This document shows, piece by piece, positions 50,567 through 59,797 of a DNA stretch of 64,000 nucleotides (positions are counted from its first letter, which is position 1; every line of letters begins with the position of its first letter). The DNA comes from Gordonia lacunae (lineage in GTDB: Bacteria; Actinomycetota; Actinomycetes; Mycobacteriales; Mycobacteriaceae). The notes under the pieces were generated by a model. The model made no database searches and had not been told where the DNA came from. It saw nothing but the letters and a program-made list of their open reading frames with translations. The stretch covers positions 23,095 to 87,094 of the forward strand of contig NZ_NGFO01000027.1 in assembly GCF_002149015.1 (NCBI RefSeq). Direction: 5' to 3'. A program made the translations under genes and the position numbers.

Positions 50567-51895
50567 TCAGGGAGCAGGGGGAGGCTCCTGCCGGCGAGCC
50601 GGTTTCGCCAACATCCGCTCGCGGAGCGAGTCATACACCGGCGGCAATCCGGACAGGTTCGCGACGAGCACCGCGGCGGCCGTCGCGGTCAACATGGGGA
50701 GGGCGACAGTGGTCGTCGCGGTCATCTCCATCACCACCACCATCCCGGTGAGCGGTGCCCGGACGACCGCGCCGAACAACGCCGCCATCCCGGCCAGGAC
50801 CATCGCGCCCCGGAAACCCGAACCAGCCGGGTCCGGTTGCTGGACAACGAGGTCGGCGAGCTCGGCGAAGGCCGCACCCCACAGCGCGCCCAGTGCGAGC
50901 AGCGGAGCGAACAGGCCACCGGGTGTGCCCGCGGCATAGGAGAGGGGACCCGCGACGAACCGGACGAGGAAGAGCGCGACGAGTGCGGGGAGTACGACAC
51001 CCCCGTCGACGACCGCCTGGGTGAGGCCATCCCCGCCGCCCGCGGTGCGCGCGTCGAGTGCGAGAAGCGCGCCGATCGCCGCACCGATCAGGGCAGCGCG
51101 ACCGATCGGCGGCACCCGCGAGAATCGACCGACCCAGCCGAGTGTGCCGAGAACCATTCGGCTGTAGGCGATCCCGATGAGTCCGGAGACGAGACCGAAC
51201 ACCACGAAGACGGGCAGCACCGTCACCGACGGCACGTCGAGCGAGGGCACGTCGAACTCCGGGCGGTCGCCCAGGATCAGCCTGCCGGCGGCGACTGCGG
51301 CCACCACGGCGAACACCGTCGGCACCACGAGGCGCAACCGGACCGAACGGCCGACCTCCTCGAGCGCGAACAGGGCACCACCGATCGGAGCGGTGAACGC
51401 CACCGCCAGTCCCGCACCGCTCAGCGATGTCTGCAGCACCCGGACGTCGGCGTCGGCGAGCCCTCCGCGCCTGCCGGCCTCGGCACCGACGACGGCACCC
51501 ATGTGCACCGTCGGCCCTTCTCGCCCGAGCACGAGGCCCGAACCGATCGAGGCGAGGGCACCGATGAACTTCGCCGGGATGAGCCGCAGCGGGGCCGGGG
51601 ACGCCTCACCGCGCTCGACCGCCTCGACATGCTGGATTCCGCTCCCCGCCGCAGTCGGGACCAACCGGACGGCGAGAGCGCCGACCGCGGCGCCGGCCGC
51701 GGTGACCGCGATGGGGACGAGCCACCCGGGCACCCCCAATCCCGCCGACCAGTCGAGCATCTCGACGCGCCAGCGGTCCAGGTGGCCGAGACACCAGCGG
51801 AAGGCGCCGCCCAGCACACCGGTCACGAGCCCCGCCACGACGGCCAGCACGCACAATCGCACCAGGCCCCGATCGGCGGGTTGAGGCGAGGTCAC
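50567..51895 (-). CDS. ClC-family chloride channel/exchanger
   Basis: A 442-residue membrane protein. ClC selectivity motifs are GSGIQHVEA (in place of GSGIP), GREGPTVHMGA with the gating Glu, and the loop GTPGGLFAPLLALGA. The proton-side Glu is kept in ALFALEEVGRS, which suggests H+/Cl- exchange rather than a channel. About ten or more hydrophobic segments are visible and no CBS domain follows. It is convergent to the siderophore importer and close to the AsnC-type regulator. Confidence 0.9.
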   Translation of the reverse strand: MTSPQPADRGLVRLCVLAVVAGLVTGVLGGAFRWCLGHLDRWRVEMLDWSAGLGVPGWLVPIAVTAAGAAVGALAVRLVPTAAGSGIQHVEAVERGEASPAPLRLIPAKFIGALASIGSGLVLGREGPTVHMGAVVGAEAGRRGGLADADVRVLQTSLSGAGLAVAFTAPIGGALFALEEVGRSVRLRLVVPTVFAVVAAVAAGRLILGDRPEFDVPSLDVPSVTVLPVFVVFGLVSGLIGIAYSRMVLGTLGWVGRFSRVPPIGRAALIGAAIGALLALDARTAGGGDGLTQAVVDGGVVLPALVALFLVRFVAGPLSYAAGTPGGLFAPLLALGALWGAAFAELADLVVQQPDPAGSGFRGAMVLAGMAALFGAVVRAPLTGMVVVMEMTATTTVALPMLTATAAAVLVANLSGLPPVYDSLRERMLAKPARRQEPPPAP

Positions 51896-51921
51896 ACGTG
51901 GACGCTACCCCGCGTCGGGCA

Positions 51922-52941
51922 TCACACCGGCTGAATCAGCCGTCCCTGCACCACAAGCGAGGCGTTCTGCTTGAGGCGGCGCATCCGGATGCTGACCGAG
52001 TACCCGGTGACACCCTCGATCACGGCGACCCGGCTACGCAGATAGTCGTAGAAATGAGCAGTGTCCCGGCAGATCACCGACACCATGAGGTTCTGCTCGC
52101 CGCTGATCGCCGCCGCGAACGCGACTTCGTCGTGGGCTGCCAGTTCGGTTCCGACCAGGTCGAGCGCCGACGGCGTGACCGTCAGCCAGAGGGTGGCGCT
52201 CAGGTCGAAACCGAGCCGGTCGGGCAGGATCTCGACGTCGTAGAACAGGGCTCCCGCGCGTTCGAGCGCGCGGAGCCGACGGCGTACTCGTCCGACCGTC
52301 CAGCCACAGATCCGGGCGAGTTCGCGGTGCGCCCGGCGACCGTCCTGGACCAGGGCATCGATCAGCATCGCGTCGTCGCCGGTCAGGCGCCCGTCGCCCG
52401 CCGTGTCGTCCTGCTCCGGTTCCTCCGGCGTGTCGTCGCCCGCCCCGGCCGCGGCGGAGAGCAGGTCGCGGTCACGGCCGGAGAGGTGGCCGCCGAACCC
52501 CGTCCATCTCGACGCCGGGTGACCGGGGTCGAAGGCGTGCAGGATGAGGTCGATGCTGACGTCGGTCACCGAGGCGCGCGCCGGGAACGTCTTCGCGATC
52601 GCTTCCTCGCCCGCCACGCCGAGTGGCGCCCGGATGAGGCAGATGATCTCCGCACCACCGGACGCGACATAGGCGAAGGCGACTTCGCGGCGGCGGGCGA
52701 GCGAGGACGCGAGCGGCTCCATCCGATCCGGCCGGCATCGAACGCGCGCCACCCATTCCGACTGGCCTCGTACCGAGGGTTTGATGATGCCGACGACCTT
52801 CATCACGCCGGCCCGCCGCAGCGACTGGTACCGCCGCGCCGCGGTCTGCTCCGAGATCCCGGCCACCTCGCCCAGCTGGCGGAACGTCGCCCGCGGCGAC
52901 ACCTGGAGTGCGCGGAGGATCGTACCGTCGATGTCGTCCAT
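51922..52941 (-). CDS. Lrp/AsnC-family regulator with two tandem units
   Basis: A 339-residue protein made of two AsnC-like modules. The first HTH is DGTILRALQVSPRATFRQLG with GISEQTAARRYQSL; the second, near residue 195, is DDAMLIDALVQDGRRAHREL with GWTVGRVRRRLRAL. Each is followed by a ligand-type alpha/beta domain (SEWVARVRCRPDR; DLSATLWLTVTP), so one chain imitates a dimer. Start ATG lacks a Shine-Dalgarno sequence; the message may be leaderless. It is divergent from a multidrug exporter gene and probably controls it. Confidence 0.88.
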   Translation of the reverse strand: MDDIDGTILRALQVSPRATFRQLGEVAGISEQTAARRYQSLRRAGVMKVVGIIKPSVRGQSEWVARVRCRPDRMEPLASSLARRREVAFAYVASGGAEIICLIRAPLGVAGEEAIAKTFPARASVTDVSIDLILHAFDPGHPASRWTGFGGHLSGRDRDLLSAAAGAGDDTPEEPEQDDTAGDGRLTGDDAMLIDALVQDGRRAHRELARICGWTVGRVRRRLRALERAGALFYDVEILPDRLGFDLSATLWLTVTPSALDLVGTELAAHDEVAFAAAISGEQNLMVSVICRDTAHFYDYLRSRVAVIEGVTGYSVSIRMRRLKQNASLVVQGRLIQPV

Positions 52942-53088
52942 GATGGAGGAAGAATACCGCGATGTCTCGCGGGTCAACGGATTCGTACCGCCTCGCCGAA
53001 TTCGTACGCGATTTCGCGATGCGGGTCCCGACAATGGATACCTGCGCCGTCGAGGCGCCCCCCTTTCCTCCAGACCGAAAGCGAGCGC

Positions 53089-54654
53089 GTGACCGCGACC
53101 ACCTCCCCCGTCACCACCGGTGTATCGGCACCTCCGGAACGCCGCACGGCGACCATCGTCATGGCCTGCCTCGGCGTCTTCGTCGCCTACCTGCCCATCA
53201 CGAGCGTCGCCGTGACCCTGCCGGCGATCGGCACCGCATTCGGCGCGTCGACCGCTCAGTTGTCCTGGGTCCAGGACGCTTTCGTCCTACCGATGGCCGC
53301 TTTCATCCTCACCGCGGGGGTCTTCGGCGACGTACACGGCCGGCGCAAGGTCTACCTGGTCGGACTGTGCCTCACCGCGCTGGGCGCACTGGTGGCCTTG
53401 TCCGCGCAGTCGATCAGCATGGTGTGGATCGGCCAGGCGCTCGCCGGCACGGGTGCAGCCGCGCTGCTCCCCACGACCCTGGCGCTCATCAGTCACGCCG
53501 TCCCCGACGTCCGCGAACGCGGCAAGTTCATCGGTATCTGGGCCTCGGCGCTGATGCTCTCGCTCACGGTCGGGCCGTTGGTGGCGGGCCCCGTCGCCGA
53601 GTCGGCGGGCTGGCGCTGGATCTACCTGCTGCCGATCCCGGTGGCGCTGATCGCACTCGCGGTGGCGGTGGTGACCCTGCCGGAATCCCGTGCGCCCCAT
53701 GCCCGCCGCCTGGACTGGCCCGGTCAGATCTCCGCCGCGGTCGCGGTCACCGCGCTCGTGTTCGGCGTCATCGAGGCCGGTGTCTACGGCTTCGGCGACG
53801 CCCGGGTCATCGTCGCGTTGCTGATCGCCGTGATCGCCGCGGTCGTGTTCGTCATCACCGAGAAGCGTTCGGCGAGTCCGATGCTCGACCTCGATCTCTT
53901 CCGGAGTCGCGCCTTCACCGCCACGACCCTGGTCGCGATGATCACGTTCCTGGCGCTCATCGGCTTCATCTTCGTGCTGAGCATGTACTTCGGCCTGGTG
54001 CAGCAACTCGGCACCATCGAGGCGGGTTGGCGGTTGGCCCTCATGAACGGAGCGTCGATGCTGGTCGGCGCGCTCGCCGGCAAGATGATGCACCGCATCC
54101 ACGCGCGGTTCCTGATCGGCGGCGGGCTGATCATGGTCGCCGTCGCCCAGTTCGCACTGCTGACCATCGACGCCGACACCTCGTTCGCGGCCATCTCCTG
54201 GCGTCTGGTGGTGCTCGGGCTGGGGATGGGACTGGTGATGGCGCCGATGACCGCGACCGCGGTGTCGGCCGTGCCCTACCACCTGTCGGGTATGGCCGCG
54301 GCCGGTAACAACGCCTTCCGTCAGGTCGGCGGCGCGCTCGGTCCGGCCGTGCTCGGCGCCCTCCTGACCGCTGGGGCGGTGAACTCGTTGCCGCAGAAGC
54401 TCGTCGACGCCGGCATCGACGAACCGGTACGCGACCGGGTGGTCGGCGCGGTCGACGCCGAGGGCCTGGCCGCCGCGAGCAGCCTGGACCTCGGCGCCGA
54501 CACCCCCGCCGTCATGGGCGCCGTCGGCGACGCCTTCCTGGACGGCATGCACCTGTGCCTGACGTTCTCCGGCGTCCTCACCGCAGCTGCCGCGGTCCTC
54601 GCACTCGTGATGTTGCGTCCCGGCCGGGCCGTGGAGGAGCAGCCGGTCGGCTGA
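53089..54654 (+). CDS. MFS multidrug exporter, DHA2 (14-helix) type
   Basis: A 521-residue transporter with about 14 hydrophobic segments. The EmrB/QacA group marks are SVAVTLPAIGTAFGAS, QLSWVQDAFVLPMAAFIL, the loop GDVHGRRKVYLVG (motif A) and ALLPTTLALISHAVPD. GTG start at 53089 with a weak purine site. Proton-driven export of drugs or metabolites is expected. The divergent double-AsnC regulator with 147 bases between them is the likely controller. Confidence 0.88.
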   Translation: MTATTSPVTTGVSAPPERRTATIVMACLGVFVAYLPITSVAVTLPAIGTAFGASTAQLSWVQDAFVLPMAAFILTAGVFGDVHGRRKVYLVGLCLTALGALVALSAQSISMVWIGQALAGTGAAALLPTTLALISHAVPDVRERGKFIGIWASALMLSLTVGPLVAGPVAESAGWRWIYLLPIPVALIALAVAVVTLPESRAPHARRLDWPGQISAAVAVTALVFGVIEAGVYGFGDARVIVALLIAVIAAVVFVITEKRSASPMLDLDLFRSRAFTATTLVAMITFLALIGFIFVLSMYFGLVQQLGTIEAGWRLALMNGASMLVGALAGKMMHRIHARFLIGGGLIMVAVAQFALLTIDADTSFAAISWRLVVLGLGMGLVMAPMTATAVSAVPYHLSGMAAAGNNAFRQVGGALGPAVLGALLTAGAVNSLPQKLVDAGIDEPVRDRVVGAVDAEGLAAASSLDLGADTPAVMGAVGDAFLDGMHLCLTFSGVLTAAAAVLALVMLRPGRAVEEQPVG

Positions 54655-54670
54655 CACGCCGGTCGATGAT

Positions 54671-55585
54671 CTAGGACCCGAGGGGTGGAGCCCCACCGAG
54701 CCGCTCGGTGACCGCCGCCGCGGCCGTCCGCACCCGGCCACCGAGTTCGATGACATCGCGCCCGAGCATCGTCGTGCGCGCGTCGACGACCGCGACGATG
54801 ACTGCAGGCACCCCGCCGGGCGCGAAGGCGACGGCGTTGACGGAGATGGGCCGGTAGTCGGCGGCCGGATCGATCTCCCCGACCACGACGTCGGTGGGCA
54901 GACGACGCTGCGCCTCGCGCAGCGCGGAGACCGCACGCTGACCGGCCACACCCGTACCGCGCAACCCCGCGACAGTCGCCGACAACGACTGCTCTCGCTG
55001 GTCGGCGCACTCCACCGCGTACCCGCGGGCGCGGATCACCTCGAGCATCGGCCGGTAGAGTTCGCGCAGCTCGACATGGTCGATCCCGACATTGTCCGCC
55101 CCGAGGAGGAGCCACTCGTCGAGCCGATCGGGCGGGTACCACGCGGCCAGCCCCGCCCCCAGCGGGGGCGCGATCTCCAAGGTGTCGCCCAGGCGCAGAC
55201 CGAGCGTGCCGCGGCGGCCGGTCACGGGTTGCACGATCTCACCGATGGCCAGGTCGGCCCCCGAGGGCACGAAAGCGACTGCAGCCATGTCGTTGTCGTC
55301 AGCCAGATCGCGCATCAGCGGGCGGGCCACCTCCACCGGGGCCATCGCCCGCGATGCCGCCTCGCCGATCGGGACGACCGCGGGCCCGAGCCGATAGCCC
55401 TTGGTGACCGGGTCCCGGAGCAGCCAGCCCGCTTCGGTCAGCGCGATGACCATCGGATAACACGTGGGCTTCGAGACCCCGAGATGCCGCGCGATGTCGG
55501 CCAGACTCCGGGCCGTCGTCGGCTGGTCGGTCAGCAGCTGCATCAGCATCACGATGCGTTCGGTCTGCGGGGAGGAGCGCGCCAT
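54671..55585 (-). CDS. IclR-family transcriptional regulator
   Basis: A 304-residue regulator. The winged helix is at about residues 8-60 (RIVMLMQLLTDQPTTARSLA, then LGVSKPTCYPMVIALTEAGW). The C-terminal GAF-like effector domain follows (LGLRLGDTLEIAPPLGAGLA). It is divergent from the ThDP-enzyme operon, with an inverted repeat in the 112-base gap, so control of that operon by a small acid or aldehyde-derived effector is likely. Confidence 0.9.
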   Translation of the reverse strand: MARSSPQTERIVMLMQLLTDQPTTARSLADIARHLGVSKPTCYPMVIALTEAGWLLRDPVTKGYRLGPAVVPIGEAASRAMAPVEVARPLMRDLADDNDMAAVAFVPSGADLAIGEIVQPVTGRRGTLGLRLGDTLEIAPPLGAGLAAWYPPDRLDEWLLLGADNVGIDHVELRELYRPMLEVIRARGYAVECADQREQSLSATVAGLRGTGVAGQRAVSALREAQRRLPTDVVVGEIDPAADYRPISVNAVAFAPGGVPAVIVAVVDARTTMLGRDVIELGGRVRTAAAAVTERLGGAPPLGS

Positions 55586-55621
55586 CCGCCCATCGTGCCA
55601 CTGGCGATGGTGTTTGCATAA

Positions 55622-55639
55622 TGCGACTCTGGCGTCGCA
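55622..55639. promoter_or_regulatory. inverted repeat in the IclR/ThDP divergent promoter
   Basis: TGCGACTCTGGCGTCGCA has perfect 6-base arms with a 6-base centre. A second repeat, CCATCG (55590) with CGATGG (55605), lies next to it. Both are good candidates for IclR-regulator operators. Confidence 0.5.
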
Positions 55640-55697
55640 CTGTGATCGCAGTTACTCTCAGCCGCACACGTTGGACGGCTCTCGAAAGGTCCCCACA

Positions 55698-57413
55698 ATG
55701 GCAACTGTCAACGGCGGTCAACTTCTTGCCCGCGCACTCGCCCAGGCCGGCACGACCGAGGTCTTCACCCTCCACGGCGGACACCTCGACGCCTTCCTGA
55801 TCGCTTGCGCGGGAGAGGGAATCCGGCTCACCGATACACGCCACGAGGCGAGCGCCGGCCACGCCGCCGACGCCTACGCACGCGTCACGGGCGGCTTCGG
55901 GGTCTGCGTGGTCACCTCGGGACCCGGGTTCACCAACGTCTACACCGCGCTGGCCAATGCCTACCTGGACCGCTCGCCGACGCTGTTCGTCGTCGGGGCG
56001 CCTCCGCTGCGCGAGACCGAGACCAACCCGCTGCAGGGCGGTTTCGACCAGATCGCCGCAGCCGACCCGGTCACCAAGTGGGCCTACCGGATCACCGACG
56101 CCGCCCGCGTCCCCGAGATCGTCGCGCTCGCGATCCGCAAGGCCACCAGCGGCGTACCGGGCCCGGTCCTGCTCGAACTGCCCATCGACGTCATGTTCGG
56201 CGAGGCCGACGACGACCAGGTGCGCTTCCCCACCAACTACCGGGTCTCGACGCGGTCCGGGGCGGACCCCGACGCCGTGACCCTGGCCCTCGATCTGCTG
56301 CAGACCGCATCGAACCCCGCGATCGTGATCGGTGGCGGGATCACCTTCTCCCGTGCCGAGGAAGCGCTCGTGGCCTTCGCCGAGACCGTCGGCGTACCCG
56401 TCTTCTATCCGGGCAAGGCCGACGGTGCGATCCCGGCCGACCACCCGCTCGCCGGTGGCGGACTCCTGTCGATGGGCACCATCCCGGCCCTCGGGGCGCC
56501 CACCCCCGACGTCGTCGTCATGGCGGGCACGCGAGCCGGGATGTTCACCGGCGGCCGCGCCAGCATGTTCCCGGGCGCCAAGATCATCCAGATCGACATC
56601 GACCCCGCCGAGATCGGCCGGATCTACGACGTCGAGGTGCCGATCGTCGCCGACTGCCGCGCCGCGCTGGAGCAGCTCACCGCTGCGGCCGCCGGACGGA
56701 ACTGGCCGGACTGGACCGAGTGGGCGAGCACCGTGAAGGCCGCCAAGGGCGCGCACGCCGCCGGATTCCCCGACGCGACCACCGACACCGGCAAGATGCA
56801 CCCCTACTTCGCGGCCAAGGCCATCGTCGAGGCCTGCCCGCCGGACACCATCTTCGTGCTCGACGGCGCCGAGGCCCCGTCCTGGGCAGAGTTCTTCGTC
56901 GCCGTCGGCCGTCCCGGGAGCGTCCTGCGGCTGGGCTACCTCGGATGCCTGGGCGTCGGGCCGGGATTCGCGATCGGAGCGGCCCGGGCCCGGCCCGGCG
57001 CACCCATCGTGCTGATCACCGGGGACGGCGCGGCCGGTTTCCACCCGCAGGAATTCGACACCATGGCCCGTCACCACCTGCCGGTCACCACCGTCGTCTT
57101 CAACAACGCCGTCTGGGGTATGTCGATCCACGGACAAGAGGCCGTCTTCGGGCCCGAGGGCGTGGTCGTGTCCGAGCTGGCCGACAGCGACTACGAGAAG
57201 ATCGCGGAGGCCTTCGGCGGAATCGGCATGCGCGTCAAGCACCTCGACGATCTCGCGCCCGCCGTCGAGAAGGGTCTCGGCGCCGGTGTCCCCGCGTGCA
57301 TCAACGCCGAGATCGAGCCGGGCGTCGTCCACCCGATCACGACCATGATGCTCGGCGACGTCACCAGCACCGACGAGATCGTCGTCCCCTACTACGAGAA
57401 CCTGCCCCGGTGA
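55698..57413 (+). CDS. ThDP-dependent C-C lyase/ligase, benzaldehyde lyase-like
   Basis: A 571-residue thiamine-diphosphate enzyme of the acetolactate-synthase fold. Glu50 in DTRHEASAGHAADAYAR is the cofactor-activating residue, and the ThDP/Mg motif is GDGAAGF with a following FNN. The N-terminal loop TLHGGHLDAF places His29 and Glu50 at the same numbers as in Pseudomonas benzaldehyde lyase, with Gly28 where that enzyme has Ala28. ANAYLDRSPTLFVVGAPPLR and ETNPLQGGFDQIAA also parallel it. It probably cleaves or forms 2-hydroxyketones. No ilvN-type small subunit is nearby, so acetolactate synthesis is unlikely. Confidence 0.85.
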   Translation: MATVNGGQLLARALAQAGTTEVFTLHGGHLDAFLIACAGEGIRLTDTRHEASAGHAADAYARVTGGFGVCVVTSGPGFTNVYTALANAYLDRSPTLFVVGAPPLRETETNPLQGGFDQIAAADPVTKWAYRITDAARVPEIVALAIRKATSGVPGPVLLELPIDVMFGEADDDQVRFPTNYRVSTRSGADPDAVTLALDLLQTASNPAIVIGGGITFSRAEEALVAFAETVGVPVFYPGKADGAIPADHPLAGGGLLSMGTIPALGAPTPDVVVMAGTRAGMFTGGRASMFPGAKIIQIDIDPAEIGRIYDVEVPIVADCRAALEQLTAAAAGRNWPDWTEWASTVKAAKGAHAAGFPDATTDTGKMHPYFAAKAIVEACPPDTIFVLDGAEAPSWAEFFVAVGRPGSVLRLGYLGCLGVGPGFAIGAARARPGAPIVLITGDGAAGFHPQEFDTMARHHLPVTTVVFNNAVWGMSIHGQEAVFGPEGVVVSELADSDYEKIAEAFGGIGMRVKHLDDLAPAVEKGLGAGVPACINAEIEPGVVHPITTMMLGDVTSTDEIVVPYYENLPR

Positions 57414-57445
57414 CCACCGACCACACCCGTCGAGAGGGAGAGACC

Positions 57446-58237
57446 ATGACGGACAAGCGTGTCGACGGCAAGATCGCCGTCGTCATCGGCGGCGGCTCGG
57501 GCATCGGCGAAGCCGCGGCCCGGACCCTGGCCGCCCACGGTGCCACGGTGGTCGTGGCCGACGTGAATCTCGAAGCGGCCGAGTCGGTTGCGGGAGGGCT
57601 CGCCGGCGGCGCGCGGGCTCGGTGGGTCGACGTGACCGACGAGACGTCGGTCGCGGCACTGTTCACCGGCGTCGCCGACGAGCACGGCGGTGTGGACGTC
57701 GTCGTGAACTGCGCCGGGGTGAACATCCCCGGTTTCATCGTCGACCTCGACACGCAGCAGTGGCAGACGACCATCGACCTGTGCCTCACCGGCGCGTTCC
57801 TGGTGACCAAGTACGCGGGACGAACGCTGAACGACGGCGGATCACTCATCGGCATCGCCTCTCTCAACGCCCGGCAGCCGGCCGCCGGCTTCGCGGGTTA
57901 CTGCGCGGCCAAGGCGGGCATGGTGATGCTCGCCGAGGTCGCCGCACTCGAGCTGGCCCCCCGCGGCATCCGGGTCAACTCGATCTCGCCGGGACTCGTG
58001 GACACCCCGCTGGTGCACACCCTCACCTCGATCCCGGTCATCCAGGACGACTTCACCGAGAACACCCCGCTCGGGCGGAACGGCCGGCCGGACGAGATCG
58101 CCGAGGCGGTCCTCTATCTCGCCTCCGACGACTCGCGGTGGGTCACCGGGGAGACGATCAACATCAACGGTGGCGCACACCTGCGCCGGTACCCCGATGT
58201 GATGCGGCACCTCGCCGACCTGTCGGTCGTCGAATGA
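57446..58237 (+). CDS. short-chain dehydrogenase/reductase of the ThDP operon
   Basis: A 263-residue classical SDR. The cofactor loop is IGGGSGIGEAAARTL, with VVVADVNLEAAE giving NAD preference, then NCAGVNIPGF, SLNARQPAAGFAGYCAAKAG (Tyr and Lys in YCAAK) and IRVNSISPGLVDTPL. GAGGGAGAG precedes the ATG. It lies 32 bases after the ThDP gene and overlaps the ligase as ATGA. Oxidation of a 2-hydroxyketone or aldehyde-derived alcohol would fit the neighbours. Confidence 0.9.
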   Translation: MTDKRVDGKIAVVIGGGSGIGEAAARTLAAHGATVVVADVNLEAAESVAGGLAGGARARWVDVTDETSVAALFTGVADEHGGVDVVVNCAGVNIPGFIVDLDTQQWQTTIDLCLTGAFLVTKYAGRTLNDGGSLIGIASLNARQPAAGFAGYCAAKAGMVMLAEVAALELAPRGIRVNSISPGLVDTPLVHTLTSIPVIQDDFTENTPLGRNGRPDEIAEAVLYLASDDSRWVTGETININGGAHLRRYPDVMRHLADLSVVE

Positions 58238-59778
58238 CGGCGCCGGCCGAGTACCGTCTCGCCGAGCAGACCCGGCTCCGGGCCCGCCTACGGGGTAGCG
58301 CACCGGCGTTGTCCGGAGCGGGGATCCACCTCACCTACGAGCAGCTCGACGACCGCACCAGTCGCCTGGCGAACGTGTTGCGCGACCGCGGCATCCGAGC
58401 CGGTGATCGGATCGCCGTGGTGGGGCGGAGTTCTCCGGAGATCATCGAGACGGTGCTCGCCGCCGCCAAGATCGGCGCGGTCACCGTGCCCCTGAACTGG
58501 CGGCTCTCGGTCCGCGAGCTCGGCGAGGTCGTCGACGACGCACAGGCACGTCTGATCGTGTGCCACCGCGACTTTCTCGATACGGTGACGGAGATCCGTT
58601 CCGGTGCAGACGCTCTCGTCGAACCCATCGTTTTCGGCGATCCGCGGCCACCGCTCTCCTACGAAGAGTTGCTGGCGGCGGCGTCCTCGGAGGATCCGGG
58701 CCATGTCGGCGACGCCGACGACGTGGTCCTCCAGCTCTACACCTCGGGCACCACCGGCCGGGCCAAGGGCGTGCTCACCTCCAACACCAACCTGGGCGCC
58801 TGCACACAGGCCGGCGGGCCATGGGGTTTCGACGACTCGTCGGTCAGCCTCTGTGCCATGCCCCTCTTCCACATCGGCGGGCTCGGCTGGGCGCTGGTGG
58901 GGCTGGCCAACGGTGCACACAACGTGGTCATCGCCGACTTCACGCCTGAATCCCTCCTGGACACCCTTGTCCGCGAACGCATCACGAACGTCTTCCTGGT
59001 ACCGACCGTCATCGGCATGCTCGTCGACGTCCCGGGTGCCGACCGGGCCGATGTCGGGGCCCTGCGGTCGATCGCCTACGGGTCCGCGCCGATCACGCCC
59101 GCACTCCTGCGGCGGACTCTGCACACCTTCGGCACCCCGCTGTTCCAGGTGTACGGACTCACCGAAACCCACGGCGCGGTCACCCAACTCGACGCCGCGG
59201 ACCACAGCACCGACCCCGAGCGCGCGCACCTGCTCCGCTCCGTCGGCCGCCCGTACCCCTGGGTGGAACTGTCCATCAGAACCGCATCGGGCACCGAGGC
59301 ACCGCCCGGTGAGCAGGGCGAGATCTGCGTCCGGACACCACAGGCGACCCGCGGCTACCACCGGCGCGACGCCGAGACCGCGGCGACCATCGACGCCGAC
59401 GCCTGGCTGCACACCGGCGACATCGGCCGAGTCGACGCCGAGGGCTACGTGTACGTCACCGACCGGCTCAAGGACATGGTCATCACCGGCGGCGAGAACG
59501 TCTATCCCACCGAGGTCGAGGCGGTTCTCGGCGACCACCCGGACGTCGCGCAGGTCGCTGTGGTCGGGCTGCCGCATGACACCTGGGGCGAAGAGGTGAC
59601 GGCGTTCGTCGTGGCCGCCCCGGGGCACGAACCCACCGAGGCCGATCTGCGTACCTTCGCCCGCACCCGGCTGGCCGGTTACAAGGTCCCGAAGACCGTG
59701 CACATCGTGACGGCCCTCCCGCTCGGGGCGACCGGGAAGATCCTCAAGCGGGCCCTGCGAGAGCAGTTCGCACCCTAG
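58234..59778 (+). CDS. acyl-CoA synthetase (AMP-forming)
   Basis: A 514-residue adenylating enzyme. The phosphate loop is LYTSGTTGRAKGVL, the adenine motif YGLTETHGAV, then GEICVRTPQATRGY, WLHTGDIGRVDAEGYVYVTDR and the C-terminal catalytic Lys in PLGATGKILKRALREQ. It activates a carboxylic acid, probably the product of the preceding steps; aromatic, medium-chain and other acids are all possible. Confidence 0.93.
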   Translation: MTAPAEYRLAEQTRLRARLRGSAPALSGAGIHLTYEQLDDRTSRLANVLRDRGIRAGDRIAVVGRSSPEIIETVLAAAKIGAVTVPLNWRLSVRELGEVVDDAQARLIVCHRDFLDTVTEIRSGADALVEPIVFGDPRPPLSYEELLAAASSEDPGHVGDADDVVLQLYTSGTTGRAKGVLTSNTNLGACTQAGGPWGFDDSSVSLCAMPLFHIGGLGWALVGLANGAHNVVIADFTPESLLDTLVRERITNVFLVPTVIGMLVDVPGADRADVGALRSIAYGSAPITPALLRRTLHTFGTPLFQVYGLTETHGAVTQLDAADHSTDPERAHLLRSVGRPYPWVELSIRTASGTEAPPGEQGEICVRTPQATRGYHRRDAETAATIDADAWLHTGDIGRVDAEGYVYVTDRLKDMVITGGENVYPTEVEAVLGDHPDVAQVAVVGLPHDTWGEEVTAFVVAAPGHEPTEADLRTFARTRLAGYKVPKTVHIVTALPLGATGKILKRALREQFAP

Positions 59779-59797
59779 GCCCTCCCGCACCGATCCG

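Noticed and set aside
53287..54951. A 554-codon minus-strand frame opposite the MFS exporter
   Set aside because: Composition is that of an antisense frame (His/Arg/Asp-rich) and the exporter motifs are intact on the plus strand.
55299..57332. A 677-codon minus-strand frame through the ThDP gene
   Set aside because: Low-complexity antisense reading of the ThDP enzyme and part of the IclR gene.
55698..57413. Acetolactate synthase for branched-chain amino acids
   Set aside because: No small subunit or ilvC nearby, an IclR catabolic context, and benzaldehyde-lyase-like residues at 29 and 50.
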